From Billgrantia saliphila (lineage in GTDB: Bacteria; Pseudomonadota; Gammaproteobacteria; Pseudomonadales; Halomonadaceae), in NCBI RefSeq assembly GCF_002930105.1, contig NZ_PJRN01000002.1:1-64000 (forward strand): DNA of 64,000 nt, in the 5' to 3' direction. A program made the position numbers and the translations under genes. How positions within the stretch are numbered: the first letter of the stretch is position 1; each line of letters starts with the position of its first letter. The notes beneath the pieces were generated by a model. It worked only from the letters and a program-made list of their open reading frames with translations, ran no database searches and had not been told where the DNA came from. Shown here piece by piece: positions 9,083 to 19,993 of the stretch.

Positions 9083-9094
9083 GCTGTCGACAAT
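9083..9094. promoter_or_regulatory. Candidate GntR operator B
   Basis: GCTGTCGACAAT matches operator A at 10 of 12 positions and shares TGTCGACAATC exactly, 117 bp away. It lies about 100 bp upstream of pabB, so the regulator might also touch pabB or form a loop with site A. Confidence 0.5.
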
Positions 9095-9195
9095 CACGCC
9101 AGCGTTGACGTCCCTTATTCCGGCTTAGGGATGCAGCCAGGACAAAACCCGCCCCGCCCCCTAGAATGGATCGCCTGTTCCGAAAGGCCCCTTTC

Positions 9196-10554
9196 ATGAC
9201 TGCACGACTCGAGACTTACCCGCTCCCCTACCGAGACGACCCGCTCGCCTACTTCGATGCCCTGCGCCGACGCCCCGGCGCCGTGCTATTAGACAGTGGC
9301 CGCCCCATCGCGCCAGGTGGACGCTACGATATTCTCAGTTGCGATCCCGTGTCGGTGCTCACTGCCGATGCCAGGGGACGGATATCGGTGGATGGCGCAC
9401 CGGCCGTCGACGGCGATCCTTTCGCGGCTCAGCAGCGCCTGCTCGATGGCGTCGCGATGTCGCTTCCCGAGAGCGAACTGCCCTTTCTCGGCGGACTGAT
9501 CGGCTACTGGGCCTATGATCTGGGCCGCTCACTCGAGCCCGTGGGAGAATCGGCGCGCCAGGTGGTCTCGCTGCCAGCCAGCCGGGTCGGACTATATGAC
9601 TGGGCGCTGATACAGGATCATGAAGCTCGCGAGAGCTGGCTGGTGGCCAGTGCCGAACGGCGCCTCCAGGTGCTGGGCTGGCTGCAGTCGGCTACGCCCC
9701 CGGCCGCATCCTTCCATCTCCTGGCTCCCTTCGAGAGCGAAATGGATCGCGATGGCTATGCCCGACGCTTCGCCGCTGTCCAGGACTACATTCACGCCGG
9801 CGATTGCTACCAGATCAATCTTGCCCAACGTTTCAGCGCCCCCTTCCACGGCGACCTGTGGCTGGCCTACCTTCGGTTGCGCCGGGCCACGCCGACCCCG
9901 TTCTCAGGCTATATGGCCTGGAGCGCGGGCCATCACGAGCAGGCCATCCTCTCGCTCTCTCCGGAACGCTTCCTGCGATGTCATGCGGATGGACATGTGG
10001 AGACCCGTCCTATCAAGGGCACGCGACCGCGCGGGATCACGCCCGAGGAAGATCGCCGGTTGGCCGAGGCGCTAACAGCGAGCCACAAAGACCGCGCCGA
10101 GAACGTCATGATCGTCGATCTACTGCGCAACGACCTGGGCCGCGTGTGCCGGCCAGGCAGCGTCCGGGTGCCGCAGCTGTGCGGTCTCGAGAGTTATGCC
10201 AACGTGCATCACCTGGTCAGCGTCGTATGCGGGGAGCTCGCCGACGGCAGGCGAGCGCTCGATCTGCTGGCTGCCGCTTTTCCTGGCGGTTCGATCACAG
10301 GCGCCCCCAAGGTGCGTGCCATGCAAATCATCGATGAGTTGGAGCCCAGCAGGCGCAGCATCTATTGCGGCAGCCTGGGCTACATCGATCTGCGCGGACA
10401 GATGGACACCTCGATTGCCATTCGTACCGCCGTGGCCGATGCCGGACGGATTCATCTCTGGGGCGGCGGCGGGCTGGTAGCCGACTCCGAAGTCAAGGCG
10501 GAATACACCGAGACGCTGGACAAGATTCGCCACCTGATGCACGCCCTGGCATAG
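9196..10554 (+). CDS. pabB: Aminodeoxychorismate synthase component I
   Basis: This 452-residue chorismate-binding enzyme makes 4-amino-4-deoxychorismate for folate with a glutaminase partner (PabA or TrpG). The diagnostic motif is PIKGTRPRG (about residue 275), with Lys where anthranilate synthase has Ala; TrpE in this window has PIAGTRMRG. Other conserved pieces are MIVDLLRNDLGRV, FPGGSITGAPKVRAM and the C-terminal GGGLVADSEVKAEYTETLDK. An in-frame ATG exists 30 bp upstream, but GAAAGG lies 8 bases before the 9196 ATG. It is monocistronic and divergent from the prp operon. Confidence 0.92.
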   Translation: MTARLETYPLPYRDDPLAYFDALRRRPGAVLLDSGRPIAPGGRYDILSCDPVSVLTADARGRISVDGAPAVDGDPFAAQQRLLDGVAMSLPESELPFLGGLIGYWAYDLGRSLEPVGESARQVVSLPASRVGLYDWALIQDHEARESWLVASAERRLQVLGWLQSATPPAASFHLLAPFESEMDRDGYARRFAAVQDYIHAGDCYQINLAQRFSAPFHGDLWLAYLRLRRATPTPFSGYMAWSAGHHEQAILSLSPERFLRCHADGHVETRPIKGTRPRGITPEEDRRLAEALTASHKDRAENVMIVDLLRNDLGRVCRPGSVRVPQLCGLESYANVHHLVSVVCGELADGRRALDLLAAAFPGGSITGAPKVRAMQIIDELEPSRRSIYCGSLGYIDLRGQMDTSIAIRTAVADAGRIHLWGGGGLVADSEVKAEYTETLDKIRHLMHALA

Positions 10555-10599
10555 CGAAGAAAGCACGCGAAGGAATAAGAATCTTTCTTTTATCAACCA

Positions 10600-10658
10600 T
10601 TGGATATATCTATCCAAGGAATCGGTATTGGGGCGCGCCGGGTGGGCTTTGCTAGGGT
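10600..10658 (+). promoter_or_regulatory. Promoter region of the CysH-like gene with AT-rich dyad
   Basis: A dyad TTGGATA tatc TATCCAA (10600-10617) sits in an AT-rich patch. It lies just upstream of a weak promoter: TTGGGG (10628-10633), 19-bp spacer, TAGGGT (10653-10658). A poor -35/-10 pair below an AT-rich site is what a LysR-type activator such as CysB would need. The cysB gene is next door, but binding is inferred. Confidence 0.4.
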
Positions 10659-10691
10659 AAGCGTATTGTCAACACAACCCTTGGAGCCTCC

Positions 10692-11312
10692 ATGGAGCTT
10701 TCACTCGACGTCGTCAATCGTGACTTGGGCAATGATCCGGAAGCCCTGATCCGCTGGGCTCTGGAGCAAGGCGAACGTCCTATCTGCACGACCAACTTTC
10801 GCCCCTTCGAGGCGGTCATCCTGCATATGGTGGCGCGTCAGCGGCCGGACATCCCGGTGGTCTGGATGGATCACGGTTATAACACCCCCGCCACGTATCG
10901 CTTCGCCGATGCCGTCGCCGAGCGTCTCGGGCTCAATGTGATCACTTACCTTCCGCGCCGCTCCCGGGCGCATCGCGAAGCCGTAGACGGAGCCATGCCA
11001 GGCATCGACGACCCACGCCACGATGCCTTCACGCGCGAGGTAAAGCTCGAGCCCTTCGAGCGCGCGCTACGCGAAATGGCTCCGGACGTCTGGTTTACCG
11101 CCTTGCGCGCCGAGGACACACCCGAGCGTGCCCGCATGGCTCCGGTGAGCCGCAATGCCGACGGCCTGCTGAAGGTATCGCCGCTGCTGTACTGGAGTGC
11201 CCGCGACATGTACCAGTACCTGCAGGACCATGACCTGCCCAATGAGTTCGACTATTTCGACCCCACCAAGGTGGAGGAAAAGCGCGAGTGCGGCCTGCAC
11301 TTGCAGCACTGA
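10692..11312 (+). CDS. Phosphoadenosine phosphosulfate reductase family protein (short CysH)
   Basis: At 206 residues this is shorter than E. coli CysH (244). Family features are RPDIPVVWMDHGYNTPATYRF (about 55-75), WFTALRAEDTPERARM (about 132-147) and the C-terminal KRECGLH, which holds the catalytic Cys. Two things are unusual. The phosphate-binding SxSFG loop is replaced by TTNFRPFEAV, and the segment before ECGLH that normally carries the GYxSxGDxHTT region is compressed. It also lacks the CC...CxxC cluster ligands of APS reductases. It may be a diverged PAPS reductase or have another thiol-dependent role. CysB lies convergent downstream. GGAG lies 5 bases before the ATG. Confidence 0.75.
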   Translation: MELSLDVVNRDLGNDPEALIRWALEQGERPICTTNFRPFEAVILHMVARQRPDIPVVWMDHGYNTPATYRFADAVAERLGLNVITYLPRRSRAHREAVDGAMPGIDDPRHDAFTREVKLEPFERALREMAPDVWFTALRAEDTPERARMAPVSRNADGLLKVSPLLYWSARDMYQYLQDHDLPNEFDYFDPTKVEEKRECGLHLQH

Positions 11313-11342
11313 AACCGATCGATTGGTGCCGGAACGTTCGGT

Positions 11343-12378
<1,036 letters not shown>

Positions 12379-12456
12379 ACCAAATAGCATATACACAAAA
12401 CGGGCACGCGGGCTATCGGAACGCCAGTGAGCGTCAGTCCCGAGACGCCAGCCCAT

Positions 12457-12485
12457 TTGCCAGGGAACCGGTCGACCGCTAACAT
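12457..12485 (+). promoter_or_regulatory. Promoter of trxA
   Basis: TTGCCA (12457-12462), a 17-bp spacer and TAACAT (12480-12485) match the sigma-70 consensus at 5/6 and 4/6. The predicted start near 12492 gives a leader of about 65 bases before trxA. Confidence 0.6.
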
Positions 12486-12556
12486 CAGCCGACCGGACAT
12501 GCCTCGGCATGTCACAACGATCCGCTCGATGAAGCGCAACGTAACTGGAGATTCAC

Positions 12557-12880
12557 ATGGCCAACAATGTCGATGTCACCAATGCCAACTTCGAGCAGGA
12601 AGTGCTGAAGGCAGACCAGCCCGTACTGCTCAAGTTCTGGGCTCCGTGGTGCGGCCCCTGCAAGGTCATGGCCCCGGTAATCGACGAAGTTGCCGAGGAG
12701 CGTTCCGGCAGCCTCAAGGTCGTTAGCATCAACGTGGATGACGCACCGGAAATCGCCGCCGAGCAAGGCGTACGCGGCGTTCCCACCGTGATGCTGTTCA
12801 AGTCGGGCTCGAAGGTCGCCTCGCTGGTAGGCGCTCAGTCCAAGTCACAGCTGGTGCAGTTCATCGACCAGAACGCCTGA
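12557..12880 (+). CDS. trxA: Thioredoxin 1
   Basis: This 107-residue thioredoxin contains the redox-active WCGPCK (residues 31-36) and the cis-proline GVPT (Pro76). The length and the FWAPWCGPCK context match TrxA of Gammaproteobacteria. It is a cytosolic disulfide reductase supplying electrons to ribonucleotide reductase, methionine sulfoxide reductases and PAPS reductase. The last fits its place next to cysB and a CysH-family gene. It is monocistronic, with its own promoter and a clear terminator. Confidence 0.96.
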   Translation: MANNVDVTNANFEQEVLKADQPVLLKFWAPWCGPCKVMAPVIDEVAEERSGSLKVVSINVDDAPEIAAEQGVRGVPTVMLFKSGSKVASLVGAQSKSQLVQFIDQNA

Positions 12881-12901
12881 TCCCCTCAGCGATGTTCCTC
12901 T

Positions 12902-12926
12902 CGCCCCGGCTTCGGCCGGGGCGTTT
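12902..12926 (+). terminator. Terminator after trxA
   Basis: A perfect 9-bp stem CGCCCCGGC / GCCGGGGCG with a TTCG loop is followed by TTTGCGTT, 20 bases past the trxA stop. Confidence 0.75.
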
Positions 12927-12965
12927 GCGTTCGTATGGCGGCAAGTAACAGTTCGGCTCGCTTTC

Positions 12966-14051
12966 CTATCGAGTATCGCTCGGCGGGGTGACGGTATCCG
13001 CGATGCGCCGTCTGCCCGGCCCCAGCATATGGGCGATCCAGCGCGTCTGTGGATGGCTGTCCAAGGCGATCTTGAGCGTCATCGTCAGCACCACCGAGAG
13101 GAGCATCCCGACCACGCCCAGCATCCAGCCCCAGACCACCAGCGAGAGGAAGGCGACGAAGGCGGACAGTCCCAGAGCGCGCCCCATCAGGCGTGGCTCG
13201 ACCAGGTTGCCGAGCACGAAGTTGATGGCCAGATAGGCCATGGCCAGCCCGAAGGACGGAACCAGACCGCCGTCACGGGACACCAGCAGCAGTAACACCG
13301 GAGGCAACGCGGCGATCGCCGAGCCGATGTTGGGGATATAGTTGAGTGCGAAGGCCAGCACCCCCCACAGTAGCGGGAAGTCGACACCGGAAAACACGCA
13401 GGCCAACCAGGCCATGACACCGGTCAGCAGGCTCACCAGCGTCTTGACCGCCAGGTAGCGCTTCAGCGTCAGGCTGAACTCATGGAAGCGCTGCAGGCTG
13501 GCTGCCGGGTCGTCGAGCGCAAAGGAGACCTTGTCACGGAAATTCAGAGTCTCGAAGAGCATAAAGATCACCAAGAGCGCCACGACCGTACTCTGCACCA
13601 GCAAATTGCCAAGCCCTCCCAGTAGCGTGGACAACCAGCCGCTCTCGTCTTCCACCTCGACCAGTCCCGCCAACAGGTCTGGGTCGATGGCCAGGCCCAT
13701 GGAGGCCATGCTGTCGAGCAGGTTGAGGTACTGCTCGTAGAGGCGCTCCTCGATGCCCGGCAATGCCTGGATGAAGGTGCCGAAGGTATTGACCACCAGC
13801 AACCCCACCAGCGAGAGGAAGGCACCGATCACCAGCAGCGTGACCAGAACCGCAAGGCGCAGGCTCAAGCCCAGCCGGTGCAGCCAGTTCACCGGTGAGG
13901 TGCAAATCACGGCAATGAAGAGCGACAGCAGAAGGGGAATGATCAGGTCGGCGCCAGCGCGAATGCCACTCACGATGACCACCAGCGCCGCCAGAGCCAG
14001 CGTCAAGGTGAGCGGAAAACCGTAACGTACGTTATCGTCCCGAGGAAGCAT
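12966..14051 (-). CDS. AI-2E family transporter (UPF0118)
   Basis: This 361-residue polytopic inner-membrane protein has about seven to eight hydrophobic segments. These include LTLTLALAALVVIVSGI near the N-terminus, VALLVIFMLFETLNF in the middle and the C-terminal block ending GMLLSVVLTMTLKIALDSHP. The PNIGSAIAALPPVLLLL stretch (about 230-246) is family-typical. Members include TqsA, linked to autoinducer-2 export, and Na+/H+ antiporters; the substrate cannot be read here. The ATG at 14051 was chosen because AGGGA lies about 10 bases upstream and the protein then starts just before the first membrane segment. Confidence 0.8.
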   Translation of the reverse strand: MLPRDDNVRYGFPLTLTLALAALVVIVSGIRAGADLIIPLLLSLFIAVICTSPVNWLHRLGLSLRLAVLVTLLVIGAFLSLVGLLVVNTFGTFIQALPGIEERLYEQYLNLLDSMASMGLAIDPDLLAGLVEVEDESGWLSTLLGGLGNLLVQSTVVALLVIFMLFETLNFRDKVSFALDDPAASLQRFHEFSLTLKRYLAVKTLVSLLTGVMAWLACVFSGVDFPLLWGVLAFALNYIPNIGSAIAALPPVLLLLVSRDGGLVPSFGLAMAYLAINFVLGNLVEPRLMGRALGLSAFVAFLSLVVWGWMLGVVGMLLSVVLTMTLKIALDSHPQTRWIAHMLGPGRRRIADTVTPPSDTR

Positions 14052-14208
14052 GCCATCTATCCCTGTTCGGCGTGTCCTGCTTATCATGACCCGTGCGTGG
14101 CGGGTTCACAAACCATACCGCTCACTGCGAGTGGACGATGTACCGACACGACATGCCCGACCACCCCGACTCTTGATGCGGCTTGCCCGCACCCGCAAGG
14201 AGGCCTAT

Positions 14209-16276
<2,068 letters not shown>

Positions 16277-16302
16277 TTAAAAGGTCGGTAAAACGGCGAA
16301 AC

Positions 16303-16332
16303 ATTGTAGGCAAAAGGCCGCCCCGGTGCCAT
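16303..16332 (-). promoter_or_regulatory. Promoter of serS
   Basis: Minus-strand ATGGCA (16327-16332), an 18-bp spacer and TACAAT (16303-16308) give 4/6 and 5/6 matches to consensus. The start near 16296 leaves a 50-base leader. Confidence 0.45.
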
Positions 16333-16435
16333 GCCACTGATCCGCCGGGATGCGCGCCACGTCCCTCTCGCGGTAAAGTAGCGCCATTCTCTTGCCCTCA
16401 CGCACCGGGCGGCATCACACGACCGAATCGAGATC

Positions 16436-19400
16436 ATGATCGCACGACTGGACACCAAGGACCCGAGCCTCGACAGCAGGCTCGCGCCCCATTACCTGCG
16501 CTTCCTCGAGGCGCTCGAGGCCGCCGGCTTCGAAGGCGAAATCGCCCTCGACTACGCCAGCCGCACGGTACTGGCCACCGATAATTCGATCTATCAGCGC
16601 CTGCCCCAGGCCGCGCTGTTCCCGCGCCATGCCGCCGATCTCGAGCGCATCGCCCGCCTAGCCGCCGAGCGAGCGCATCGCCAGGTGGTGCTCACCCCCC
16701 GCGGCGGCGGTACCGGTACCAACGGCCAATCACTCACCGACGGTCTGGTGGTGGACGTCTCGCGGCACATGAACCGGATTCTCGATATCGACGTGGCGAA
16801 TCGCCGCGTGAGAGTCCAGGCCGGCGTGGTCAAGGATCAGCTCAACGCCGCGCTGAGGCCTCACGGGTTGTTCTTCGCCCCCGATCTCTCCACCTCCAAC
16901 CGCGCCACTCTCGGCGGGATGATCTCCACCGACGCCAGCGGCCAGGGCAGCTGCAAGTACGGCAAGACCCGCGATCACGTGCTCGAGCTCGATACCGTGC
17001 TGCTCGGCGGCGAACACCTGATCAGCCACCCGATCGACGATACCGAGCTCGAGTCGCAGAGCCGCCACCGGGGTGTCATCGGCAACGCCTACCGCACCGC
17101 CCGTGAGATCGCCGACACCCAGCGCGAGCTGATCGCGGCCAAGTTCCCGCGACTCAACCGCTGCCTGACCGGCTACGACCTGGCTCACCTCCGTGATACC
17201 CAGGGCCGCCTCGATCTCAACAGTCTGCTGTGCGGCTCGGAGGGCTCGCTGGGCCTGCTCAACGAAGCGGTCCTCAACGTGCTGCCGATCCCCCGGCATT
17301 CGACGCTGGTCAACGTGCGCTACGCCGGCTTCATGGACGCCCTGCGCGACGCCAAGGCGCTGATGGCCAGTAGTGCCACCCCCACCTCGATCGAGACGGT
17401 GGATGACAAGGTGCTGCTGCTGGCCATGGAGGACTTCGTTTGGGACAGCGTGGCGGAGTTCTTCCCCGGCGATCCGACTGTCGCTGACGACCGGGGCGAT
17501 ACCGCTACGGCCGCAAGCGCGGCTCAGGCCGTGGCGATCCGCGGCATCAACCTGATCGAGTTCAACGACGACGATCCCGAGCGACTCGCCAAGCGCGTGG
17601 CGGCCTTCTGCCGCCACCTGGAGAGCGACGATACCGTCAAACGTCTCGGCTACACCTTGGCGGAGGGTCGTGCCCAGATCCAGCGGGTCTACGGCATGCG
17701 CAAGCGCGCCGTGGGCCTGCTCGGCAATGCCAGGGGCGAGAAGCGCCCGATTCCCTTCGTCGAGGACACCGCCGTGCCGCCGGAGCATCTCGCCGATTTC
17801 ATCGCCGAGTTTCGCGCCGCGCTGGATGGCCGCGGCCTCGAATACGGCATGTTCGGCCACGTCGATGCGGGCGTACTGCACGTGCGTCCGGCCATCGACA
17901 TGAAGGACCCCGAACAGGAACGGCTGATTCGCGAGGTGTCCGACGAGGTGGCCGAACTGACTCGCCGCTACGGCGGGCTGCTATGGGGCGAACACGGCAA
18001 GGGGATGCGTTCGGAGTATGCGCCGCGCTTCTTCGGCGAACTCTACCCCAGCCTGCAGCGGATCAAGGCGGCTTTCGATCCGCACAACCAGCTCAACCCG
18101 GGCAAGATCGCGACGCCGCTGTCCTCTTCCACCCCACCCGAAACCGTGGGGAGCCCGCCCGAAGTCTCCGGAGCTGCCAGTGCCACCGCCACGGAGAAGC
18201 CGGTCAAGTGGGTCGATCCGGGCCTGCTGACCATCGACGGCGTGCCCACCCGCGGCCAGCTCGACCGCCAGATCGACGAGCGCGTGTGGCAGGCCCATGC
18301 CGCCACGGTCTACTGCAACGGCAACGGCGCCTGCTACAACTACGACCCGAACGATGCCATGTGCCCGTCGTGGAAGGCGACCCGCGATCGCATCCACTCG
18401 CCCAAGGGGCGCGCCAGCCTGATCCGTGAATGGCTGCGGCTTCAGGGCCATGTCGGCATCGATTTGATCGAGGAATCAAAAAAGAAGAAGGCCGAGGGCG
18501 TGTGGGGCTTTCTCAAGAGCTTCCCTCGTCGGGCGCGCAATACCTACCGACGCCGCGACGAAGCCGATTTTTCCCACGAGGTCTATGACGCCATGGCGGG
18601 GTGTCTCGCCTGCAAGTCGTGCGCCGGTCAGTGCCCCGTGAAGGTCAACGTGCCGGAATCGCGCTCGCAGTTCCTCGAGGTCTATCACGGTCGCTACCTG
18701 CGCCCTGTGCGCGACTATCTGGTGGGAGGCATGGAATTCTTCCTGCCTGCGCTGTCTCGCCTCGCCCCGCTCTACAACGCGGCGCTGGGCAACCGTCTGG
18801 TCGACCGGCTGCTGGCCGGCCCCATCGGCCTGGTCGACAGCCCCCGCCTCTCCCGCGCCGGCCTGAACAAACAACTGCGTGCCTGGGGCGTGGCCGAGGC
18901 CACCGCAGTCTCGCTGGGCCTGCTCACCGAAGCTCAGAAGGCCAAGAGCGTGGTGCTCGTGCAGGACGCCTTCACCAGCCACTTCGAAGCCGAGCTGGTG
19001 ATGGACGTCGTCGAATTGCTCGCCCGGCTCGACGTGCGAGTGTTCGTCGCGCCTTACTCGCCCAACGGCAAGGCGCTCAACGTGCAGGGCTTCCTCGGCG
19101 CCTTCGAGCGTACCGCGGAGAGGCAGGCCCGCCGGCTACGCACGTTGGCCGAGTTCGGCGTGCCGCTGGTGGGCATCGATCCGGCCATGACCCTGACCTA
19201 CCGTCAGGAGTACGTGAAGGCACTGGGCCCCGATGCCGTGCCCGAGGTGCTGATGCTGCAGGAGTGGTTGGCGGCGCAGGGCCAGCGCCTGGTACCACCG
19301 GCGCTGGCCCAGGCGCTCAAGGGACGGGAGGACCCAGGCTTCCGCCTGTTGTCGCACTGCACCGAGAAGACCACCGCTCCCGGCAGCCCCAAGGCGTGGC

Positions 19401-19675
19401 AACAGGTATTCGCCGCCTTCGGCTTCGAGCTCGAACTCGTCGCCACGGGCTGCTGCGGCATGTCCGGCACCTACGGCCACGAGGCACGCAATCTGGAGAC
19501 CTCGAAGACCATCTACGCGCAATCGTGGCAACCGGTGGTCGAGGGCGCGGAGGACACCGGACGCCTGCTGGCGACGGGCTACTCCTGTCGCAGTCAGGTC
19601 AAGCGACTCTCCGACCAGTCCCTGCCGCACCCGCTGCAGGGAATACTGAAGGCGCTTCATCGTCTAAGCTGGTAA
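16436..19675 (+). CDS. ydiJ: FAD- and Fe-S-binding D-2-hydroxyacid dehydrogenase (YdiJ type)
   Basis: This 1079-residue fusion combines several modules. An FAD-binding PCMH domain (about 50-280) includes LTPRGGGTGTNGQSLTDG and the region around ATLGGMISTDASGQG. An FAD-oxidase C-terminal domain follows (about 290-550). A ferredoxin-like cluster site CLACKSCAGQCPVKVN lies near 723. A GlpC-like CCG domain ends the protein (HCTEKTTAPGS near 980; TGCCGMSG near 1003). E. coli YdiJ (1018 residues) has this layout and acts on D-2-hydroxyglutarate. The substrate here is inferred from family. It probably feeds electrons to the respiratory chain. A 13-bp hairpin follows the stop. Confidence 0.85.
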   Translation: MIARLDTKDPSLDSRLAPHYLRFLEALEAAGFEGEIALDYASRTVLATDNSIYQRLPQAALFPRHAADLERIARLAAERAHRQVVLTPRGGGTGTNGQSLTDGLVVDVSRHMNRILDIDVANRRVRVQAGVVKDQLNAALRPHGLFFAPDLSTSNRATLGGMISTDASGQGSCKYGKTRDHVLELDTVLLGGEHLISHPIDDTELESQSRHRGVIGNAYRTAREIADTQRELIAAKFPRLNRCLTGYDLAHLRDTQGRLDLNSLLCGSEGSLGLLNEAVLNVLPIPRHSTLVNVRYAGFMDALRDAKALMASSATPTSIETVDDKVLLLAMEDFVWDSVAEFFPGDPTVADDRGDTATAASAAQAVAIRGINLIEFNDDDPERLAKRVAAFCRHLESDDTVKRLGYTLAEGRAQIQRVYGMRKRAVGLLGNARGEKRPIPFVEDTAVPPEHLADFIAEFRAALDGRGLEYGMFGHVDAGVLHVRPAIDMKDPEQERLIREVSDEVAELTRRYGGLLWGEHGKGMRSEYAPRFFGELYPSLQRIKAAFDPHNQLNPGKIATPLSSSTPPETVGSPPEVSGAASATATEKPVKWVDPGLLTIDGVPTRGQLDRQIDERVWQAHAATVYCNGNGACYNYDPNDAMCPSWKATRDRIHSPKGRASLIREWLRLQGHVGIDLIEESKKKKAEGVWGFLKSFPRRARNTYRRRDEADFSHEVYDAMAGCLACKSCAGQCPVKVNVPESRSQFLEVYHGRYLRPVRDYLVGGMEFFLPALSRLAPLYNAALGNRLVDRLLAGPIGLVDSPRLSRAGLNKQLRAWGVAEATAVSLGLLTEAQKAKSVVLVQDAFTSHFEAELVMDVVELLARLDVRVFVAPYSPNGKALNVQGFLGAFERTAERQARRLRTLAEFGVPLVGIDPAMTLTYRQEYVKALGPDAVPEVLMLQEWLAAQGQRLVPPALAQALKGREDPGFRLLSHCTEKTTAPGSPKAWQQVFAAFGFELELVATGCCGMSGTYGHEARNLETSKTIYAQSWQPVVEGAEDTGRLLATGYSCRSQVKRLSDQSLPHPLQGILKALHRLSW

Positions 19676-19679
19676 ACGA

Positions 19680-19709
19680 GCTGCCCGACGGCTTGAGCCG
19701 TCGGGCAGC
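19680..19709 (+). terminator. Hairpin after ydiJ
   Basis: A perfect 13-bp stem GCTGCCCGACGGC / GCCGTCGGGCAGC with a TTGA loop starts four bases after the ydiJ stop. No T-run follows directly, so it may protect the 3' end or give weak termination. Confidence 0.55.
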
Positions 19710-19754
19710 GGCATGTCCGGCAGCGTTTTCTCGACGACCTCGACGGGAGGCAGC

Positions 19755-19955
19755 ATGTCCCGAACATTGATCGTCATCGGCCTTTGCATCGTCGCCATCG
19801 GCCTGTTCTGGCCATGGCTCTCCAGGCTGCCCCTGGGTCAGCTGCCCGGCGATATCATCATTCGCCGAGAGGGTTTCGCCTTCTATTTCCCCATCACCAC
19901 CATGATCCTGGCAAGCTTGTTGATCTCGGTGCTGCTGTGGCTACTCAATCGCTGA
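19755..19955 (+). CDS. DUF2905 small membrane protein
   Basis: This 66-residue protein has two hydrophobic helices, LIVIGLCIVAIGLFWPWL (about 5-22) and FYFPITTMILASLLISVLLWLL (about 43-64). They flank the conserved loop LPGDIIIRREG that defines DUF2905. The function is unknown. GGGAGG lies 5 bases before the ATG at 19755; a longer frame upstream has no such site. It follows ydiJ in the same direction beyond a strong hairpin. Confidence 0.85.
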   Translation: MSRTLIVIGLCIVAIGLFWPWLSRLPLGQLPGDIIIRREGFAFYFPITTMILASLLISVLLWLLNR

Positions 19956-19993
19956 ACTCTCCCGCTCGGAGACACGAGTCGAGGCGGGTCCGT

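Noticed and set aside
10692..11312. Frameshifted or truncated cysH pseudogene
   Set aside because: The frame runs from a good ribosome site to the expected catalytic ECGLH end without interruption, so it is a divergent but intact gene.
16730..17881. Minus-strand open frame of 383 codons opposite ydiJ
   Set aside because: Antisense shadow of a protein with clear FAD and Fe-S motifs.
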